From Proteles cristata cristata (Eukaryota; Chordata; Mammalia; Carnivora; Hyaenidae): 64,000 bases of DNA. Below the pieces are notes generated by a model. The model was not told where the DNA came from, did no database searches, and worked only from the letters and a program-made list of their open reading frames with translations. Of the stretch, positions 11,161 through 22,875 are shown piece after piece (the first letter of the stretch is position 1; each line of letters begins with the position of its first letter). The stretch lies in contig JAESUZ010001279.1 of NCBI GenBank assembly GCA_017311185.1, positions 62,001-126,000 on the forward strand. Reading direction: 5' to 3'. The translations under genes and the position numbers were made by a program.

Positions 11161-11819
11161 AAATCCCAACACTTACAGATCCAAAGAAATATTAGACCTG
11201 ATGGCAAATCATTTTTGGAACCCCCTACAGGGTACCCTAAACTTAAATGGCTAGCATAAATGTTTAGGGGTTCAAGGAACAGTCAAAAAACTTCGCAAGA
11301 AAGGAAAGTGCTACAGTTTTACTGTTACCGGGTGGAGGGTGGGTTTGGAGAAGCATGGCAGGAAGGGACAGGATTTCGGAGGGCGGTGGTGCCACCATAG
11401 GTAGGAAGAGATGGCCATATTCCCTCCATGCTTCCTGCACCAACTCACTTGGCGCACCTAAATGTGGCTGCTCTAACTGGTCCAACAAGACACTGCATTG
11501 GAATCAGGATGCTATAACTCCAGATGAAGCCACCACTGTTAAAACCTAATTATTTCCATCGTCTTCAAGGACAGGTTCAGTATACATACCCCACCTAGCC
11601 AGTAACACGACACTTGTGGGCCGCCCCCTATGACTTTGGTGATCACCCACACCCAAATATACGCACAAATGAAAGTAGCTGGAAGCCCTTATCACTGACC
11701 ACCAGCACCACCTTGAAGGCTGCAGGCTCCTCCCCACTGGCTCCGCCCACCGCACAGCGCAGGCTGCTCACTCGTGCCTGACCAGTGAAGCTGTGACCCA
11801 CGCTTCTAGCCCTGAACTT
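11161..11819. other. Non-coding, no repeat recognised
   Basis: Mixed DNA with short overlapping frames. Nothing supported. Confidence 0.45.
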
Positions 11820-11834
11820 GGAGCCACACATCTT

Positions 11835-12060
11835 TTTTTTTTTTTTTAATGTTTTATTTATTTCTGGGAGAGAGAGAGAGAGAGACAGCGCGAGCAGGGG
11901 GAGGGTCAGAGGGAGAGGGAGACACAGAATTAGAAGCAGGCTCCAGGCTCTGAGCTGGCAGTCAGCACAGAGCCCGACGCGGGGCTCGAACCCACGAACC
12001 ACGAGATCATGACCCAAGCGAAAGTCGGACGCTTAACCGACTAAGCCACCCAGGTGCCCC
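11835..12060 (-). mobile_element. Feline tRNA-Lys SINE, young subfamily
   Basis: Minus-strand full-length copy with exact 15-bp target-site duplication GGAGCCACACATCTT at 11820-11834 and 12062-12076. CpGs survive in the head-side region (GACGCGGGGCTCGAACCC), in keeping with a young age. Confidence 0.97.
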
Positions 12061-12159
12061 AGGAGCCACACATCTTATACTGCCCCACCCCAAACTGTTG
12101 GCTAGAGAGTCTCTTTTGCTACTCACATCAATTTAAGGGATGCCGAGAATGAGCTTTGA

Positions 12160-13010
12160 ATCATTTATTCAATCATTAAGAACCGTTAATGAGCACCTAT
12201 TATGTTCCAGGCACTGTGCCAGATGAGAACTCACATGTGTGAATAAATCAGACAAGGGTCTTGCATTCATGATGTCTGAGGTCTACTGGGACACACAAAT
12301 AATAAAACAAGCAAGCAAAGGGATGTGTGTGTTTATACATATAAATATACCTAATTACAAATTGATTTGCTCTTGAAAGGAAATAAACAGGGTATAGTTG
12401 ATTGGTGGTGGACACTGGGCAGCATCACCCTTTGAAATCCTGTCCCTTTTGCATCATGTACAGGTGCGGGGTGGGGGGTGGGTGGCGCCGTGGTTTCGGG
12501 AAGCACTGGGAATCCAGTACTAGAGGAGGGAAGGAGGGAGTCAGCTCAGGGAGAGCTGGGGGAGGAAAGCGCAGGCACAGAAGCCGCAGGAGGTGGGCCA
12601 CGGTGGGTAGGAGGAGATGTGTCAGTGGTGACCTGGGGCCAGACCCTGTGGGTGGCAATAAGCAGATCTGCATTATTCTAAGTGGATAGGAGGCCACTGA
12701 ATAATGTTAAGCAGTGCCATAGACAAAGGTGTGACTTAGGTTTTAAAACCCCACCCTGCAGCAAGTAGACTGCACGTGGGCAGGAGAGAGAGAGCTTTGG
12801 CTGTAGTTGGAGTGAGTCATATATTCCTTAACTAGGACAGGGACAGTGGCGTGGAGGGGAAGTGGCTGGAATTGGCAGGCAGGCTTTGCTAACGGGTTGG
12901 ATGTTAGGGTTGAGAAGGGTGACTTCTAGATTTCTGGTTTAAGCAAATGGTGGTGCCAGTTAGGGAGAGAGAGGCAACCTGAAGTGGACAGGCTGTTGTC
13001 GAAAACACTG
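12160..13010 (+). repeat. Ancient mammalian interspersed repeat, long copy
   Basis: Follows the order of a familiar old repeat: CACCTATTATGTTCCAGGCA near 12195, GATAGGAGGCCACTGAATAA near 12685, GTGACTTAGGTTTTAAAA near 12730, GGGTTGGATGTTAGGGTTGA near 12894. It is about 850 bp and the longest copy of this family in the window. Family name not assigned. Confidence 0.55.
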
Positions 13011-13178
13011 AAGTCAAGAGTTTAGATGCAGCTTTCCATCTTCTGAAGAATACCTCCTCCCTTACTTGTTGAGGGTTCACCATGTATCAAATTTTGCAGT
13101 TAGCTTGACCATATTTTTTTCAAAGATGCTTTGAAAGGTCTTTCAATAGAAGTCACAGATACAAGAAAACTATTGAAA

Positions 13179-13180
<2 letters not shown>

Positions 13181-13229
<49 letters not shown>
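13181..13229 (+). repeat. (GT)n microsatellite
   Basis: About 24 uninterrupted GT units, a length at which polymorphism is usual. Confidence 0.98.
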
Positions 13230-13233
<4 letters not shown>

Positions 13234-13628
13234 CACAGGAGCCAAGTAAAAGGATGGAAATAATCATATCCTAGTCCTCATTCTGCAAGAAGTTACTACC
13301 ATTGCAAGCAAACAAAAACAAAACAAAACACTTGGCTCTGAGCTTCCCAGGAGCCAAAGCAAAAAAGGGAAGGTGAATTTTATAGAGTTCACTGTCTCAG
13401 AACAGGAAGCATGCTGGCTTATATGGAGAAATAAAACTGTCCTATTTTTCTACTTTGAAAGTATTTTTATTGCTACATAGCTTCTCTAAGGGCCAGTGAT
13501 CAATATGGCAAAAAGTTTTGTCAATGAAAATTTAACATAAGATACGAAGGCCTTCTATATAAAACCTGAAAAAAGACAGCCCAAATGCCCAGGAGAATGG
13601 GGCATTGGTCACGGCCACAGGTCTTTTT
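13230..13628. other. Non-coding, no repeat recognised
   Basis: Contains a short AAACAAAACAAAACA low-complexity patch near 13310. Nothing else recognised. Confidence 0.45.
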
Positions 13629-13650
13629 CTTTGTTTGTTTTATTTTTAAT

Positions 13651-13819
13651 TTGTTTTATTAAAAAAATTTTACATGTTGTATTTATTTTTTAGAGAAAGA
13701 GAGACAGAGCACAAGTGGGGGAGGTGCAGAGAGAGAGGAAGACACAGAATCCCAAGCAGGCTCCACACTCTGAGCTGTCAGCTCCGTCCTGTAACCTACT
13801 GAGCCAGCCAGGGGCCCCT
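13651..13819 (-). mobile_element. Feline tRNA-Lys SINE with internal deletion
   Basis: Minus-strand copy. The segment between GAGCTGTCAG and CTACTGAGCCAGCCAGGGGC is shortened, removing part of the tRNA-related head including the B-box side. Flanks CTTTGTTTGTTTTATTTTTA and CTTTGGTTTTGTTTTTAAT are a probable diverged target-site duplication. Confidence 0.88.
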
Positions 13820-13859
13820 CTTTGGTTTTGTTTTTAATAGTGTCATTGTCATAGCTATC

Positions 13860-14110
13860 TTGGTATCCACTGACTTAATTACATTTTTTTTGTCTTAGGT
13901 ACATCTCTTTTGTGATCCTGTGTGTAGGGGCGATTCTGTGTGTGTGTATGTGTGTGTGTGTGCGTTCCTGTGTGTGTACACCATTTGAGAGTTAGTTGCA
14001 GACATTCTAAGACATCTTAATAAACTTCACACACTCCCTGCCAGAAAAATTCTGACTTCACGAGTCTGGGGAAAAACAAACCTTACACAACAGAGTTTCC
14101 AGACCTCTTT
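13860..14110 (+). repeat. Old repeat fragment with GT-rich patch
   Basis: GAGAGTTAGTTGCAGACATT and following text resemble an old LINE-type 3' region. An irregular GT-rich patch occupies about 13938-13978. Confidence 0.4.
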
Positions 14111-14159
14111 GATGTCACACTGAAAATAAAGACTCTGAACTCCTGTGTTTCTGTCCTCT

Positions 14160-14660
14160 GCTCAGCTGCCCCTCCGGTGACAGCTTGCCTGGCTGAGCCC
14201 TTGTACATCGCAACCTCCTCACCGGGGCCCTCGGGTGCTGGAAGCCCCTCGGGTCTGGCCCGCACCAGATTCCACGCGAAGTGTCCTGAGTACAAAGAAA
14301 GCCCCGCGGGCGGAATCGGAAGCTTCTGGAAGTGCCCGGATGGCCACTCCCAGGGGCAGCCCCGAACTCACCCCTCCTGGGCGGCTTCACACCGGCTCAT
14401 GGCCGCTCCTGGGTGTGTGGCTGGAGAACAGCGGCGCCCCTTTCCGTCCAGGGCGGGGGGGTGCGGGTGGCCGTGGGGGGCCCCGGAGCCGGGAGCCGGA
14501 GCGCTGCGGCCCGCAGGTGGCAGGTGGCCGCACACGCGGCGCGGGATGAATAATTGAGGCCGCAGCTGGGTGGAATTACCTGCGGGCCCGGGCCTCCCGC
14601 CGCCCACGCCGTCCCCTGCCGCCACCCTGGGGAGTCCTGCTCTCTTCAGAGCCGACCTCC
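14160..14660. promoter_or_regulatory. CpG-rich block with E-boxes (candidate CpG island)
   Basis: Dense CpG and high GC over about 500 bp, unlike the flanks. CAGGTG E-boxes at 14514-14519 and 14521-14526, CAGCTG at 14563-14568, and a homeodomain-type TAATTG at 14551-14556. No TATA box and no convincing exon. It could be a promoter of an unannotated transcript or a CpG-rich enhancer. Frames through it are long because GC-rich DNA has few stops. Confidence 0.6.
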
Positions 14661-14978
14661 GTGCCAGCACGCCCACGGCGCTTTGCCTTCTGCCCGGGAA
14701 TACATTTGCATTCTCCGTTTCAGGTTCAAATGTGTGTGCATGAAACAGAGGCTTAATTAGCACAGCCTGGCCAGGTTCCTCTCCCGCCTGGCAGGAGTGT
14801 GAAAACCCCAGCAGGCTGCAGCGCACCCCCAGATCCCAGGGGAGGGCGGAGGGACCCGTCTGCTGGGGCTGGGGTTGCCCTCTGGGGTGGAAGGAACCCC
14901 AGTTTCCACGAAGGAGCTAAGAGAGCGTCCAGTTGATCCTCCATTCTCGGCCCTTTGCCATTCTCCACCCTCCCACCG

Positions 14979-15008
14979 CCCCCACCCCCACCCCCACCCC
15001 CACCCCCA
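14979..15008. repeat. (CCCCCA)n tract, G-quadruplex potential on minus strand
   Basis: About five CCCCCA units. The minus strand reads as repeated TGGGGG, enough for a four-tier quadruplex. Confidence 0.93.
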
Positions 15009-15009
15009 G

Positions 15010-15175
15010 CTGACATTTATTGAGCATTTATTAAGTGCCCGCTCTGCGTAAGGGAGGAGGATACGGCAGCGTACAAACAAGTCCCTGCTTTCATGGAGCC
15101 TCCATTCGGGTGGATGGGGGGGCGGGGAGACAATACAGAAATAAGGGGGGGGGGATGATACGAGCAATTGCCCAT
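15010..15175 (+). repeat. Ancient repeat, same family as 4612 and 12160
   Basis: TTTATTGAGCATTTATTAAG, then AAACAAGTCCCTGCTTTCA and TGGAGCCTCCATTC, follow the family's order. Ends in a G-rich run near 15145-15154. Confidence 0.55.
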
Positions 15176-15279
15176 AAAAGAATATTGGGAGGAGTTTTCT
15201 AGATGCTCAAGGGAGGCAGTTCTGTCCTAGCAATTCACGGATTCTTACTGTAACTTAATAAATGTTGCTATTGGGTGAT

Positions 15280-15460
15280 AGTATTTTCTAAGCACTTAGC
15301 CTGCACTACAATAAGTGCTTCGCTCCATGCAGTTGTCACAATGGTCTGAGGAAATTGAGGCAGTGAATCCCAAGGCCCAGAGCTAATGAGTCGTCCAGCT
15401 GGGACTTGAACCCCAGGCAGCTGGCTCCAGGCCCCCATTCTGAAATGCTAAGCTATGATT
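15280..15460 (-). repeat. MIR SINE relic
   Basis: TCTAAGCACTTAGCCTGCAC, then GAGGAAATTGAGGCAGTGAA, then CCAGCTGGGACTTGAACCCC follow MIR in reverse order. Confidence 0.72.
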
Positions 15461-16339
15461 TATACGTCTATATAGTTTTATATATTATATATACTTTACA
15501 AATTATATATGTATGGTTCCCCCCCTACTTTCCAAATGTGAGGTGAGACCAAGGTAACCTAATATGCATTAAAGCTCGTTGAAAAGGAAAGGGCCCTTTA
15601 CATCTCCTTCGTTCTTGCCTAGATCTCTAGTTGATTCCTAAAGCGGCCAAAAAATCTGTGATTCTCGGGGCCATTTACTAGGTGAGTCACACAAGTCTCC
15701 TCTGGCTGCCTGAAGTGGATTCCACCTGTTATGCTAGGCTGCACCTGTTCTGGCTGCCATTCTAGTGGCTGGGTTTCAATTTGGGGCCTGAGTGGGTGAC
15801 ACTCGAGAAGACAGGAGTCATACCAGCTCCTGGCTCCTGTCAACCAGGTTTCCATTACAGGGGTGCTGCCTGCCAGCCAGGAGGGTGGGGGGTTCCCTCC
15901 AGGAGCCAGTGTTTCACACATCATGTCCTGGAGAGCCCCCACCCGACACCCCACTCTGCTGCCATCCACCTCACTTTTCGTGGATGGCAGTGCCAAGGAC
16001 AATGACCTTTCCCTGGCAGAGCGTGCCAGGGAATCAAGGCCCTGAACGTAGAAGCCAAAACTCCCAGGCATCCTGACCCCATCCATAGGCAGGTCTGGCT
16101 GGACTCTGTGCACACTCAAAATCTGACTCAGCCACTGAGACTAGAACAAGGTTCTCCCAGGAGCCACAAAGTCATTCCCGCCCCCACCACCTGACTGTTT
16201 CCGTGGAGGATTAAGAGGGGTTGGAGTTGTGATTTGGGCAGCAAATTCGAGGCTGGGGAGAATTTGGACTTCCCTGTGCATTAACCACAGGCAGCTGGCT
16301 ATTCCCTCCCCGCTGGAGCACATTCTCAGACCCCCAAAG
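15461..16339. other. Non-coding, no repeat recognised
   Basis: AT-rich at 15460-15520, then GC-mixed. It contains an AP-1-type TGAGTCA at about 15683 and CACCTGTT E-box words near 15724 and 15749. These are common by chance. Confidence 0.45.
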
Positions 16340-16860
16340 AGCCACAGCGAAATTTTCTCTGTGTTTTATCCAAATATGCCATGGACTTTGGAATGAACTC
16401 TTATTCCTCCTTCCTGCTGACTTGACTGCAAATCAGCTCTTGATGGGGTTGGACAGTTTGGACGCTGCTGAAATATGATGACAGGGGCATGACTGTAAGG
16501 GCGTCCTCGAGGTAAGACATGTGCACAGAGCAGCCATGTGAAAACAATTAGGACAATAAATTTACTAATTGCTGAAAGTAACTTAATAGCAAAACCACAA
16601 TGCTCTCTGCTATTAATCCAGCTACTGCAATGGGTGCCATTTTGCTTGCTGGAGACATTGCAGATATCAGGCCAGCCTACAGGGTGTGTGGATAGCCAGG
16701 AAAAAAAATTTGCATGGCTTCTGGTAATTGAAAAGTAAATGACTGTAGCCTCAAACCAATTCAAGGGGCCCAGGGGTTGGAGGCATTTCTTAAACCTTGG
16801 AGAGAGAGGCAGGCGGCAGATACATGTTGTGTGTCTCTCTTTGCTCTCCATCACCTTCTG
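16340..16860. promoter_or_regulatory. Candidate conserved enhancer, homeodomain-site cluster
   Basis: Repeat-free block. Between 16544 and 16620 it packs CAATTAG, ACTAATTGC, ACTTAATAG and CTATTAATCC, a density of TAAT cores typical of deeply conserved developmental enhancers. Open frames on both strands are incidental. Function is inferred from sequence texture only. Confidence 0.4.
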
Positions 16861-16957
16861 TACTTTCTCTATTTAAACCAGAATGATTGGGCTTACTCAA
16901 ATTTTGGAAGCTTAAGAATTGATTTTTAACAAGTAGAGATTCAAATGCAATATTTTT

Positions 16958-17175
16958 ATTTTATTTATTTTTTTAATTAAGTAATTAATTTACTTTTGAG
17001 AGAGAGCATGTGAGCAGGGGTGAAGGGGAGAGAAAGAGAATTTTAAGTGGGCTCTGCACTCAGCATGGCTCGATGCCACAATGAGACATGGGGCTCAATC
17101 CCATGACCCTGGGATCATGACCAGAGCCAAAATCAAGAGTCCGACAGTCAACCTACTGAACCACCCAAGCACACC
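16958..17175 (-). mobile_element. Older carnivore tRNA-Lys SINE
   Basis: Diverged minus-strand copy with CCAAAATCAAGAGTCCGACA and CCACCCAAGCACACC. Probable target-site duplication TCAAATGCAATATTTTT at 16941-16957 and TCAAATGAAGTATTTTT at 17176-17192, two mismatches. Confidence 0.9.
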
Positions 17176-17289
17176 TCAAATGAAGTATTTTTAAGAGCGT
17201 TGGAGTTTTAAGGTCGAATGGGTAGAAATAAGGTAGTAGGTAGATGCAGGGAGTCATTCTTATGTTGGGTAAAGAGATTTCAATCTTTA

Positions 17290-17495
17290 TTTTTCCAATT
17301 TTTATTTATTTTTGAGAGAGAAACAGAGTGTGAGCAGGGGAGAGGCAGAGACAGAGGGAGACACAGAATCTGAAGCAGGCTCCAGGATCCAAGCTGTCAG
17401 TACAGAGCCCGACATGAGGCTCAAACCCATGAACCGATAGAACATGACCTGAGCCGAAGTCTGATGCTCAACTGACTGAGCCACCTAGGTGCCCC
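17290..17495 (-). mobile_element. Feline tRNA-Lys SINE
   Basis: Minus-strand copy with an 18-bp target-site duplication at 17272-17289 and 17496-17513 (AAGAG..TT.AATCTTTA pattern, three mismatches). It is the last feline SINE before a 15.6-kb gap. Confidence 0.94.
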
Positions 17496-17513
17496 AAGAG
17501 CCTTTAATCTTTA

Positions 17514-18780
17514 GGTCCCCAAGTCTTTGGGGCTGCTTGTTACAGATGATTCTTCAGCAGAAATTAGGTATTGCATCCCAGTATCAGATGCAGTATGTTT
17601 GGAGCCCAGAAGAATCCCTATCCCTCCAGAAGATCAGAGATAACCATCAAATGTGCCACCTTCAATAGCCCACAGGTGTGCACAGCACCGCACTTCTAAG
17701 TAGATAGGCATCTTGTGTCCACATTTCTCCTAAAGTTGCCCAAGTCTTCAAGGGTTTGGATCATTCAATCTCCTTTTCTTTTGTCCCTGAAATATTCAGA
17801 AAAATAGGCCAAAGTACTTTTTTAATACATTTGTTTATCTGTCTCTACTATGTGTTTGACTAGTATCAATGGGAATGTATATTTCAGAAGTTGAGGATTC
17901 CGTTGATACTTTATTGTGATGTTTTATCATTTCGGTGAGCAGTTGAACGATTTCTTTCCCAGTTACAATGATTATGGCCTGAAATTTTGAAATTTTAAAG
18001 ACCAGGTTTGTTGCTGCGGGAACATCCTCCCTCCGGAGAAGTCCAGCCAGTCCCGCTGGGAACCTGAATGGGGGTGGGGTACCTCGAGCTCTTCTGGGGA
18101 TGGGAAGTTTTTCCAGAAGCCTCAGCCCTCCCTCCAGCTGCTAGAGCTGCGGGGGGGTGCGCGGGAGGGCAGCCTAAATGAGTTCCCCGAGCAGCCGCCT
18201 TCCAGGAAACAGAGGTTATAACCTTGGACTGTCTAAAATTTGGAGAGAAATAATATTGCTGAGGCTGTCCATCCTGTGGCCGCTCTGAAGTTTATTCTTG
18301 GATGAATCCAGATGTTCAGAGACCTGTATATGGGAGGGCACTGTTTTCACTCTTTGCAGAATTACTTTCACTAAATTGCATGCTGTTCTTGCCTTACTGA
18401 CCATTGTCTAAAGAATACTCATTAAGAGAATAAATTCTCCGGCCCCGTGCTAGAGTCTGATTCAGCACTTCCAGAGGAGCCGAAGGAACATGTATCTGCC
18501 GGTTCTGTGTCAGGACAATTGCCCCATACTGTTCCTTTCATTCCCAGGAAGAGCTGTGCTTGCTTTGAGCAACTGGCTTACTTTTTATCCCTCGCCACCG
18601 GTGCTTCTAACTGAGCATGCTTTATCTTTGGGTCGACTGTAGGAATCTCAGATTCAAATCCCCTCCCAGGAAATAGACAAGATCTTACGCATACGTTGTA
18701 CTTTACATTCATCTCCTAATTACTGCCATTGCTTTCCTTCCCCTCTGTCATACTTGCCTCAGCTGACTCACCGATCGTTT
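17514..18780. other. Non-coding, no repeat recognised
   Basis: Single-copy-looking DNA with a GC-rich patch at 18030-18200 (a seven-G run near 18152). No gene supported. Confidence 0.45.
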
Positions 18781-18960
18781 TTAGGATGAAAAATTTTAAA
18801 CATAATATCAACATTTATCTTTGTTATTAGAAAAACCTTCAAACATCCATAACATAGCAAGTGTGCCATGATGCACCCTCCCAGATCCATCACCGAGCTT
18901 CAACAGTTTTCAAGTTAGAGTTGGTCTTTAACATTTATGATTACTCTTACTGGTAGTTTG
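18781..18960 (+). repeat. Old interspersed repeat fragment, unassigned
   Basis: AAATTTTAAACATAATATCAA, then GTGTGCCATGATGCACCCTC and ATCACCGAGCTTCAACAG resemble a common old mammalian repeat. Identity not assigned. Confidence 0.45.
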
Positions 18961-19031
18961 AATCTTTGCAAGTCCCCTAGACACTTGTTCTTAAGAGGCG
19001 CAGAGTACATTGTCTGTAACCACAAGAAGTG

Positions 19032-19253
19032 CATAGTTCTCATCTGGAGGGAATCTTGCCAGTTCCAGTCTGTGGATATTTGGCAATATCTGGGGACATT
19101 TTTGGTTGTCATAACTGGGTGGAGGGCGGTGTTGCGTTGACATCTAGCGTGTAGAACCTGGAGGCTGCCCAATGTCTTACGGAACACAGGGTGGCCCCCA
19201 TAACAAAGGGTGGTCAGCCCCAAATGCCACTGGTACCAAGGGGGAGAAATCTC
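19032..19253 (+). mobile_element. MER5A hAT-Charlie DNA transposon relic
   Basis: ATTTGGCAATATCTGGGGAC, ATTTTTGGTTGTCATAACTG and CAGGGTGGCCCCCATAACAA match MER5A in order. The left part is more diverged. Confidence 0.82.
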
Positions 19254-20209
19254 ACACTAAATGAAAAGGAGTATTTTCCGAGCTAGAAAATTGCCCGGGA
19301 GCTGAGTTTGAATAAAGCAAAAACTTGCATTTTCAAGTTGAAAAGTGTTCTAAAAACCACAGGTTTGGTGGTTTATAGTACATTCATGTACCGTCTGCTA
19401 GAGCAGCAATAAAAAATTGCTCCGTAGTGGGTGTGTCAGGAGAGGGGAGCTGGGGGGCTGGGGACCGGGTGGGATACCTTTTTACCATATTTCCCTTTGT
19501 GTCTTTTATATTTTATAAAGTATACATCTCTTACCAACTTGAGATAGTACCTTTGAATAACACGGAACACACAACTTTTTTCCAAGGGTCGGAAAACACA
19601 AAATTCTTATTAAAAATGAAAAGCTTTTAAGCGTGGTTGTGTAAGGAGACCCGAAAGACCCTTCCACAGGGCTTTCCAGAGCGCTGTGAGCCTGTCAGAC
19701 ACCGAGTGGGGCTCACAGAGCGCGGGGGCCATTAAGGGAATCAGAAACATGTGGAGGGGCAGCCTTCTAGTCCCAGGATGATGGATCAATTGTGGGAGAG
19801 TGAAGTTAGATGAGATGGTTCCCATGCCAAGCCTCTGACGCTAATGAGCCCTCAGCCCGGGGAGCAGGTCTCCCAGGACCAGGCAGGGAGGCGTGGGTGT
19901 GACGTGCAGCCTGGCCAGTCACAGTGCAGGCAGAGAGCAGCCCCGGCCCTGACACTGAGTCCCTGCCCTGACGGCTGGTAGCTATGCACCCCAGGGAAGT
20001 CACTTGCCCTCCACCTGATCTTCCAGAGGAGATGGCGATGGTGAGCTGTAAATGGTGACAGAAGAGAGGTGAGCCCCTTCCTTCTTTGCAAATTCTTTTC
20101 CAGTTCTCCCACAGGTCCAGGAAAGAGGCTGCTGCTGTGGGTGGGATCGAAGGCCCCCACACCTCTGTGTTCTCCTCATCCTCCATGCTCCCCCCTGGCC
20201 TCTCAACTC
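19254..20209. other. Non-coding, no repeat recognised
   Basis: AT-rich first half, GC-rich second half. A 170-codon minus-strand frame at 19806-20318 lacks any recognisable domain and runs into an L2 relic. Confidence 0.45.
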
Positions 20210-20600
20210 CAGCTCCCAGGACCTTCTGTTCATCCCTCATAGTTGTCAGGCTGCCCTCTACCACAGGGCCTTTGAACACGCTGTTCCTTCTACCAGGCAC
20301 ACTCTTCCTTCTTCTCATGTTTGCTCATCTTCTCCAGAGAGCACTTCCTGAGTCCCTTAGTAGGTCAGTCCCTTCCTTATAGGCTGTCTGGTCCTGGGAC
20401 CTCTCCCTCCCAGCACTTGGAGAGGTGTATCTTCATACTGTGTATGCAATTATGTGATACAGTTCTGTCTCTCTGCAGGTCTATAAGCTGTGTGGGATCA
20501 GGGTCTGAGTCTGGTCTGTTCGCCTGATTCTGAAGCAGCATCTGGCACACACTTGGAATTTGACAAGTACCTGTTGACCGAGTGACAAAATGAGTTAACA
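20210..20600 (+). repeat. L2 LINE 3'-end relic
   Basis: GGGCCTTTGAACACGCTGTT, then GCTCATCTTCTCCAGAGAGC and CTGGCACACACTTGGAAT follow the order of the L2 3' region. Too decayed to code. Confidence 0.7.
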
Positions 20601-21139
20601 GAAGTGGCCCTGGCCCGGAAGTGTGTGCCACTAAGAATGAGTAAAGCCACACCTGGAAGAGCAGGCGAGGTGGGAGGAGGGGAGGGGCCTCCAAGATGTG
20701 GAAGAACTGGGCCTGGGCAGCCTGGGATCGTCTTTGACTTTGCCAGGGGTGGGGGCCTGTGTGTGGCCAGGTTCGGTCTCTGCCAGAGAGCACACCTGGA
20801 TAGGTACGCTTAGCCCCTTCCGTTTGTCCCCTCTCCTGTCTGGTCTTGACGGAGCAAGGCAGCCCTCACTGCTGCTCCAGGTATGAATGAATTACCTCCT
20901 GAGGTTGGTCAGCAGACGTGGGAGCTCATGAGTGGGGGATGTAGGAGATTTCTCGAGGGTTACAGGGGGAAACAAAAACCCCTTTCCAAGCTGACACCTG
21001 GTAAGGGTGAGGGACTCTCCTCTACAAAAGTAAGTCCTGCCCTGACTACAGTGACCCCAGACTGCACTGGATGCCGCCTCCTTGGGCTCCCACAATGCCC
21101 TGGGGATGTTCCAGTTGCTAAACAATGGTGATAGTGCCC
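20601..21139. other. Non-coding, no repeat recognised
   Basis: GC-rich, no gene or repeat supported. Confidence 0.45.
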
Positions 21140-21275
21140 TTGTTATGTCTGGTACCGACCTAGGCTGTGAGCCCCAAGAGCAAGACCGTGGGATTTTTTC
21201 CCTTCCTTTTAATCCCTAACCCATGCACAATGCCTCAATTTTTGAGGTGCTTGACAAATGTCTCTGGAATGGGAT
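21140..21275 (+). repeat. L2 3'-end fragment
   Basis: CTGTGAGCCCCAAGAGCAAG, then TAATCCCTAACCCATGCACA and GAGGTGCTTGACAAATGTCT. Confidence 0.6.
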
Positions 21276-21433
21276 TCCCACTCGATCATGAGTCACCATG
21301 CCCAGATGATTAATTCTTGGAATCTTTTTTTAACTTGTCCATCTTGCCACAACTTCTGTCAGCAAGAGCAGAAATGGAGCCCCAAAGAAGAGTGTTTGCT
21401 TCAAGCTGGACTTTTATATTCCTTCAGGTGTTC

Positions 21434-21436
<3 letters not shown>

Positions 21437-21465
<29 letters not shown>
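21437..21465 (+). repeat. (AC)n microsatellite
   Basis: About 14 uninterrupted AC units. Confidence 0.97.
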
Positions 21466-21466
<1 letters not shown>

Positions 21467-21949
21467 CTCTCAGCTACCAAGAATTCTTCTCGAAGCCAAA
21501 CGTGGTAGAAGTGTAAGAAAATGCTGCAAAATGAGAAAGATATATTTGGTGTTGAAAAGTGAATTGATGAGTAGAAGTAATGTGTGGGCTCCTGGGTAAG
21601 ACGAGCCGCCCTGGAGATGTAGACAGCCTGGCTGGAGTGGAGAGCAACTGGCAGGTGTGCGGGCTCCCCGGGAGACCCCCACAGAGACCCTGGAGGACAT
21701 CTTTCTTTCATTCTCTTTCTACAGAGACCAACTCCTCCAGAATGTTTCCCAGAGGAAGGGCAGGTGGCGTGGGAATCACATCTGGTGGTTGTACCAGCGC
21801 AAGGCCGAGCAGGGAAAGGGGAGACCGTTCTAAGAGACCCCAGTCAACCACACAACTGCTTGTAAATGCACAGTGGGTGGGACCGTAGGCTCTTGTCATT
21901 GCTGGAGGAAGTCACCTGCCCCAGGTAAGCAGGCTGAAGCCAAGACTGG
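21466..21949. other. Non-coding, no repeat recognised
   Basis: No supported feature. Confidence 0.45.
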
Positions 21950-22275
21950 ACTCCACTTGGTGAGCTTCCTCTCCCCTTTTGGGTCTTCCATCAAGTGTCA
22001 CCTCAGGGAGTTCTCTGCTGACTGGCTTCCCACCTACAATCCTTCCCTGGCCTCATGGCACATACATATTCCCTTCCCTCCCATGCTTCCTTTCCCCTGA
22101 GCATGGCTCTCTGAAGCCCATGCATGTTGCTCATTCACAAGCATCCCTCTCTCTCCCAGACCATAAGCTACAATAAGGCGCCCGCCTGCATGGCTCACTG
22201 CTCTGTCCGCATCCAGAACACTGCCTGGCACGTAGATGGTGAGCGGCTGACAGAATGGACGAAATCGTCATTGAA
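21950..22275 (+). repeat. L2 LINE 3'-end relic
   Basis: CATCAAGTGTCACCTCAGGG, then CCAGACCATAAGCTACAATA, then AACACTGCCTGGCACGTAGA follow the classic L2 end order. Confidence 0.78.
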
Positions 22276-22875
22276 GGCTGGCTTCTGGAATGGTGACAGC
22301 CCTGTCTTCTGATTCATTTAAAGACACTGCCTTTCTCAATTCCCCCAAGCACCAGGTGGTCCCAACCTATACGAAAATTTCACTGACTTTAAAGTAATTT
22401 TCTTTTGAAGATATATTGAGTGTTTTATAGGTGACCCTGAGATAGAGGAGGCAGGCTGCTTTTGCATTGGGAGGCTTGGCCACTGTCACCACCACCAACA
22501 GCAGCGTAGCGCCTCTTCCTGGGACCCAACAGGTAGAATAAACTCTCTCTTCACTGGGTGCAAAGTAGATAGAGGTGTCTATCAACTTCGTTTTGCAGTT
22601 ATACTACATCAAAGCACCTCAAGGCAGAATTTTAATATTTACCAGTTGAAGGAGAGCTTGAGTGACCTGAAGGTAGGTGGTTTGCTTAGAGTCGTCGTGT
22701 CCAGAGAGATCAAAGAAGGGGATAGCCTAACCTCCCCTTGCTGGGGCTTCTCAGGTGGTCTCTGGAAAGTTGGGCTGTATTCCCTAGCTGCTGTTCTGAT
22801 CTGGGTCTGAGATGCAACCTAGGAGGGAGGGGAAGCCCTGAATAAGCTATGTCATAAACACCCCTCCTGGAGACC
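22276..22875. other. Non-coding, no repeat recognised
   Basis: No supported feature. Confidence 0.45.

Noticed and set aside
16366..16854. 162-codon minus frame
   Set aside because: It coincides with the homeodomain-site cluster. Amino-acid pattern and length are not convincing, and the regulatory reading fits better.
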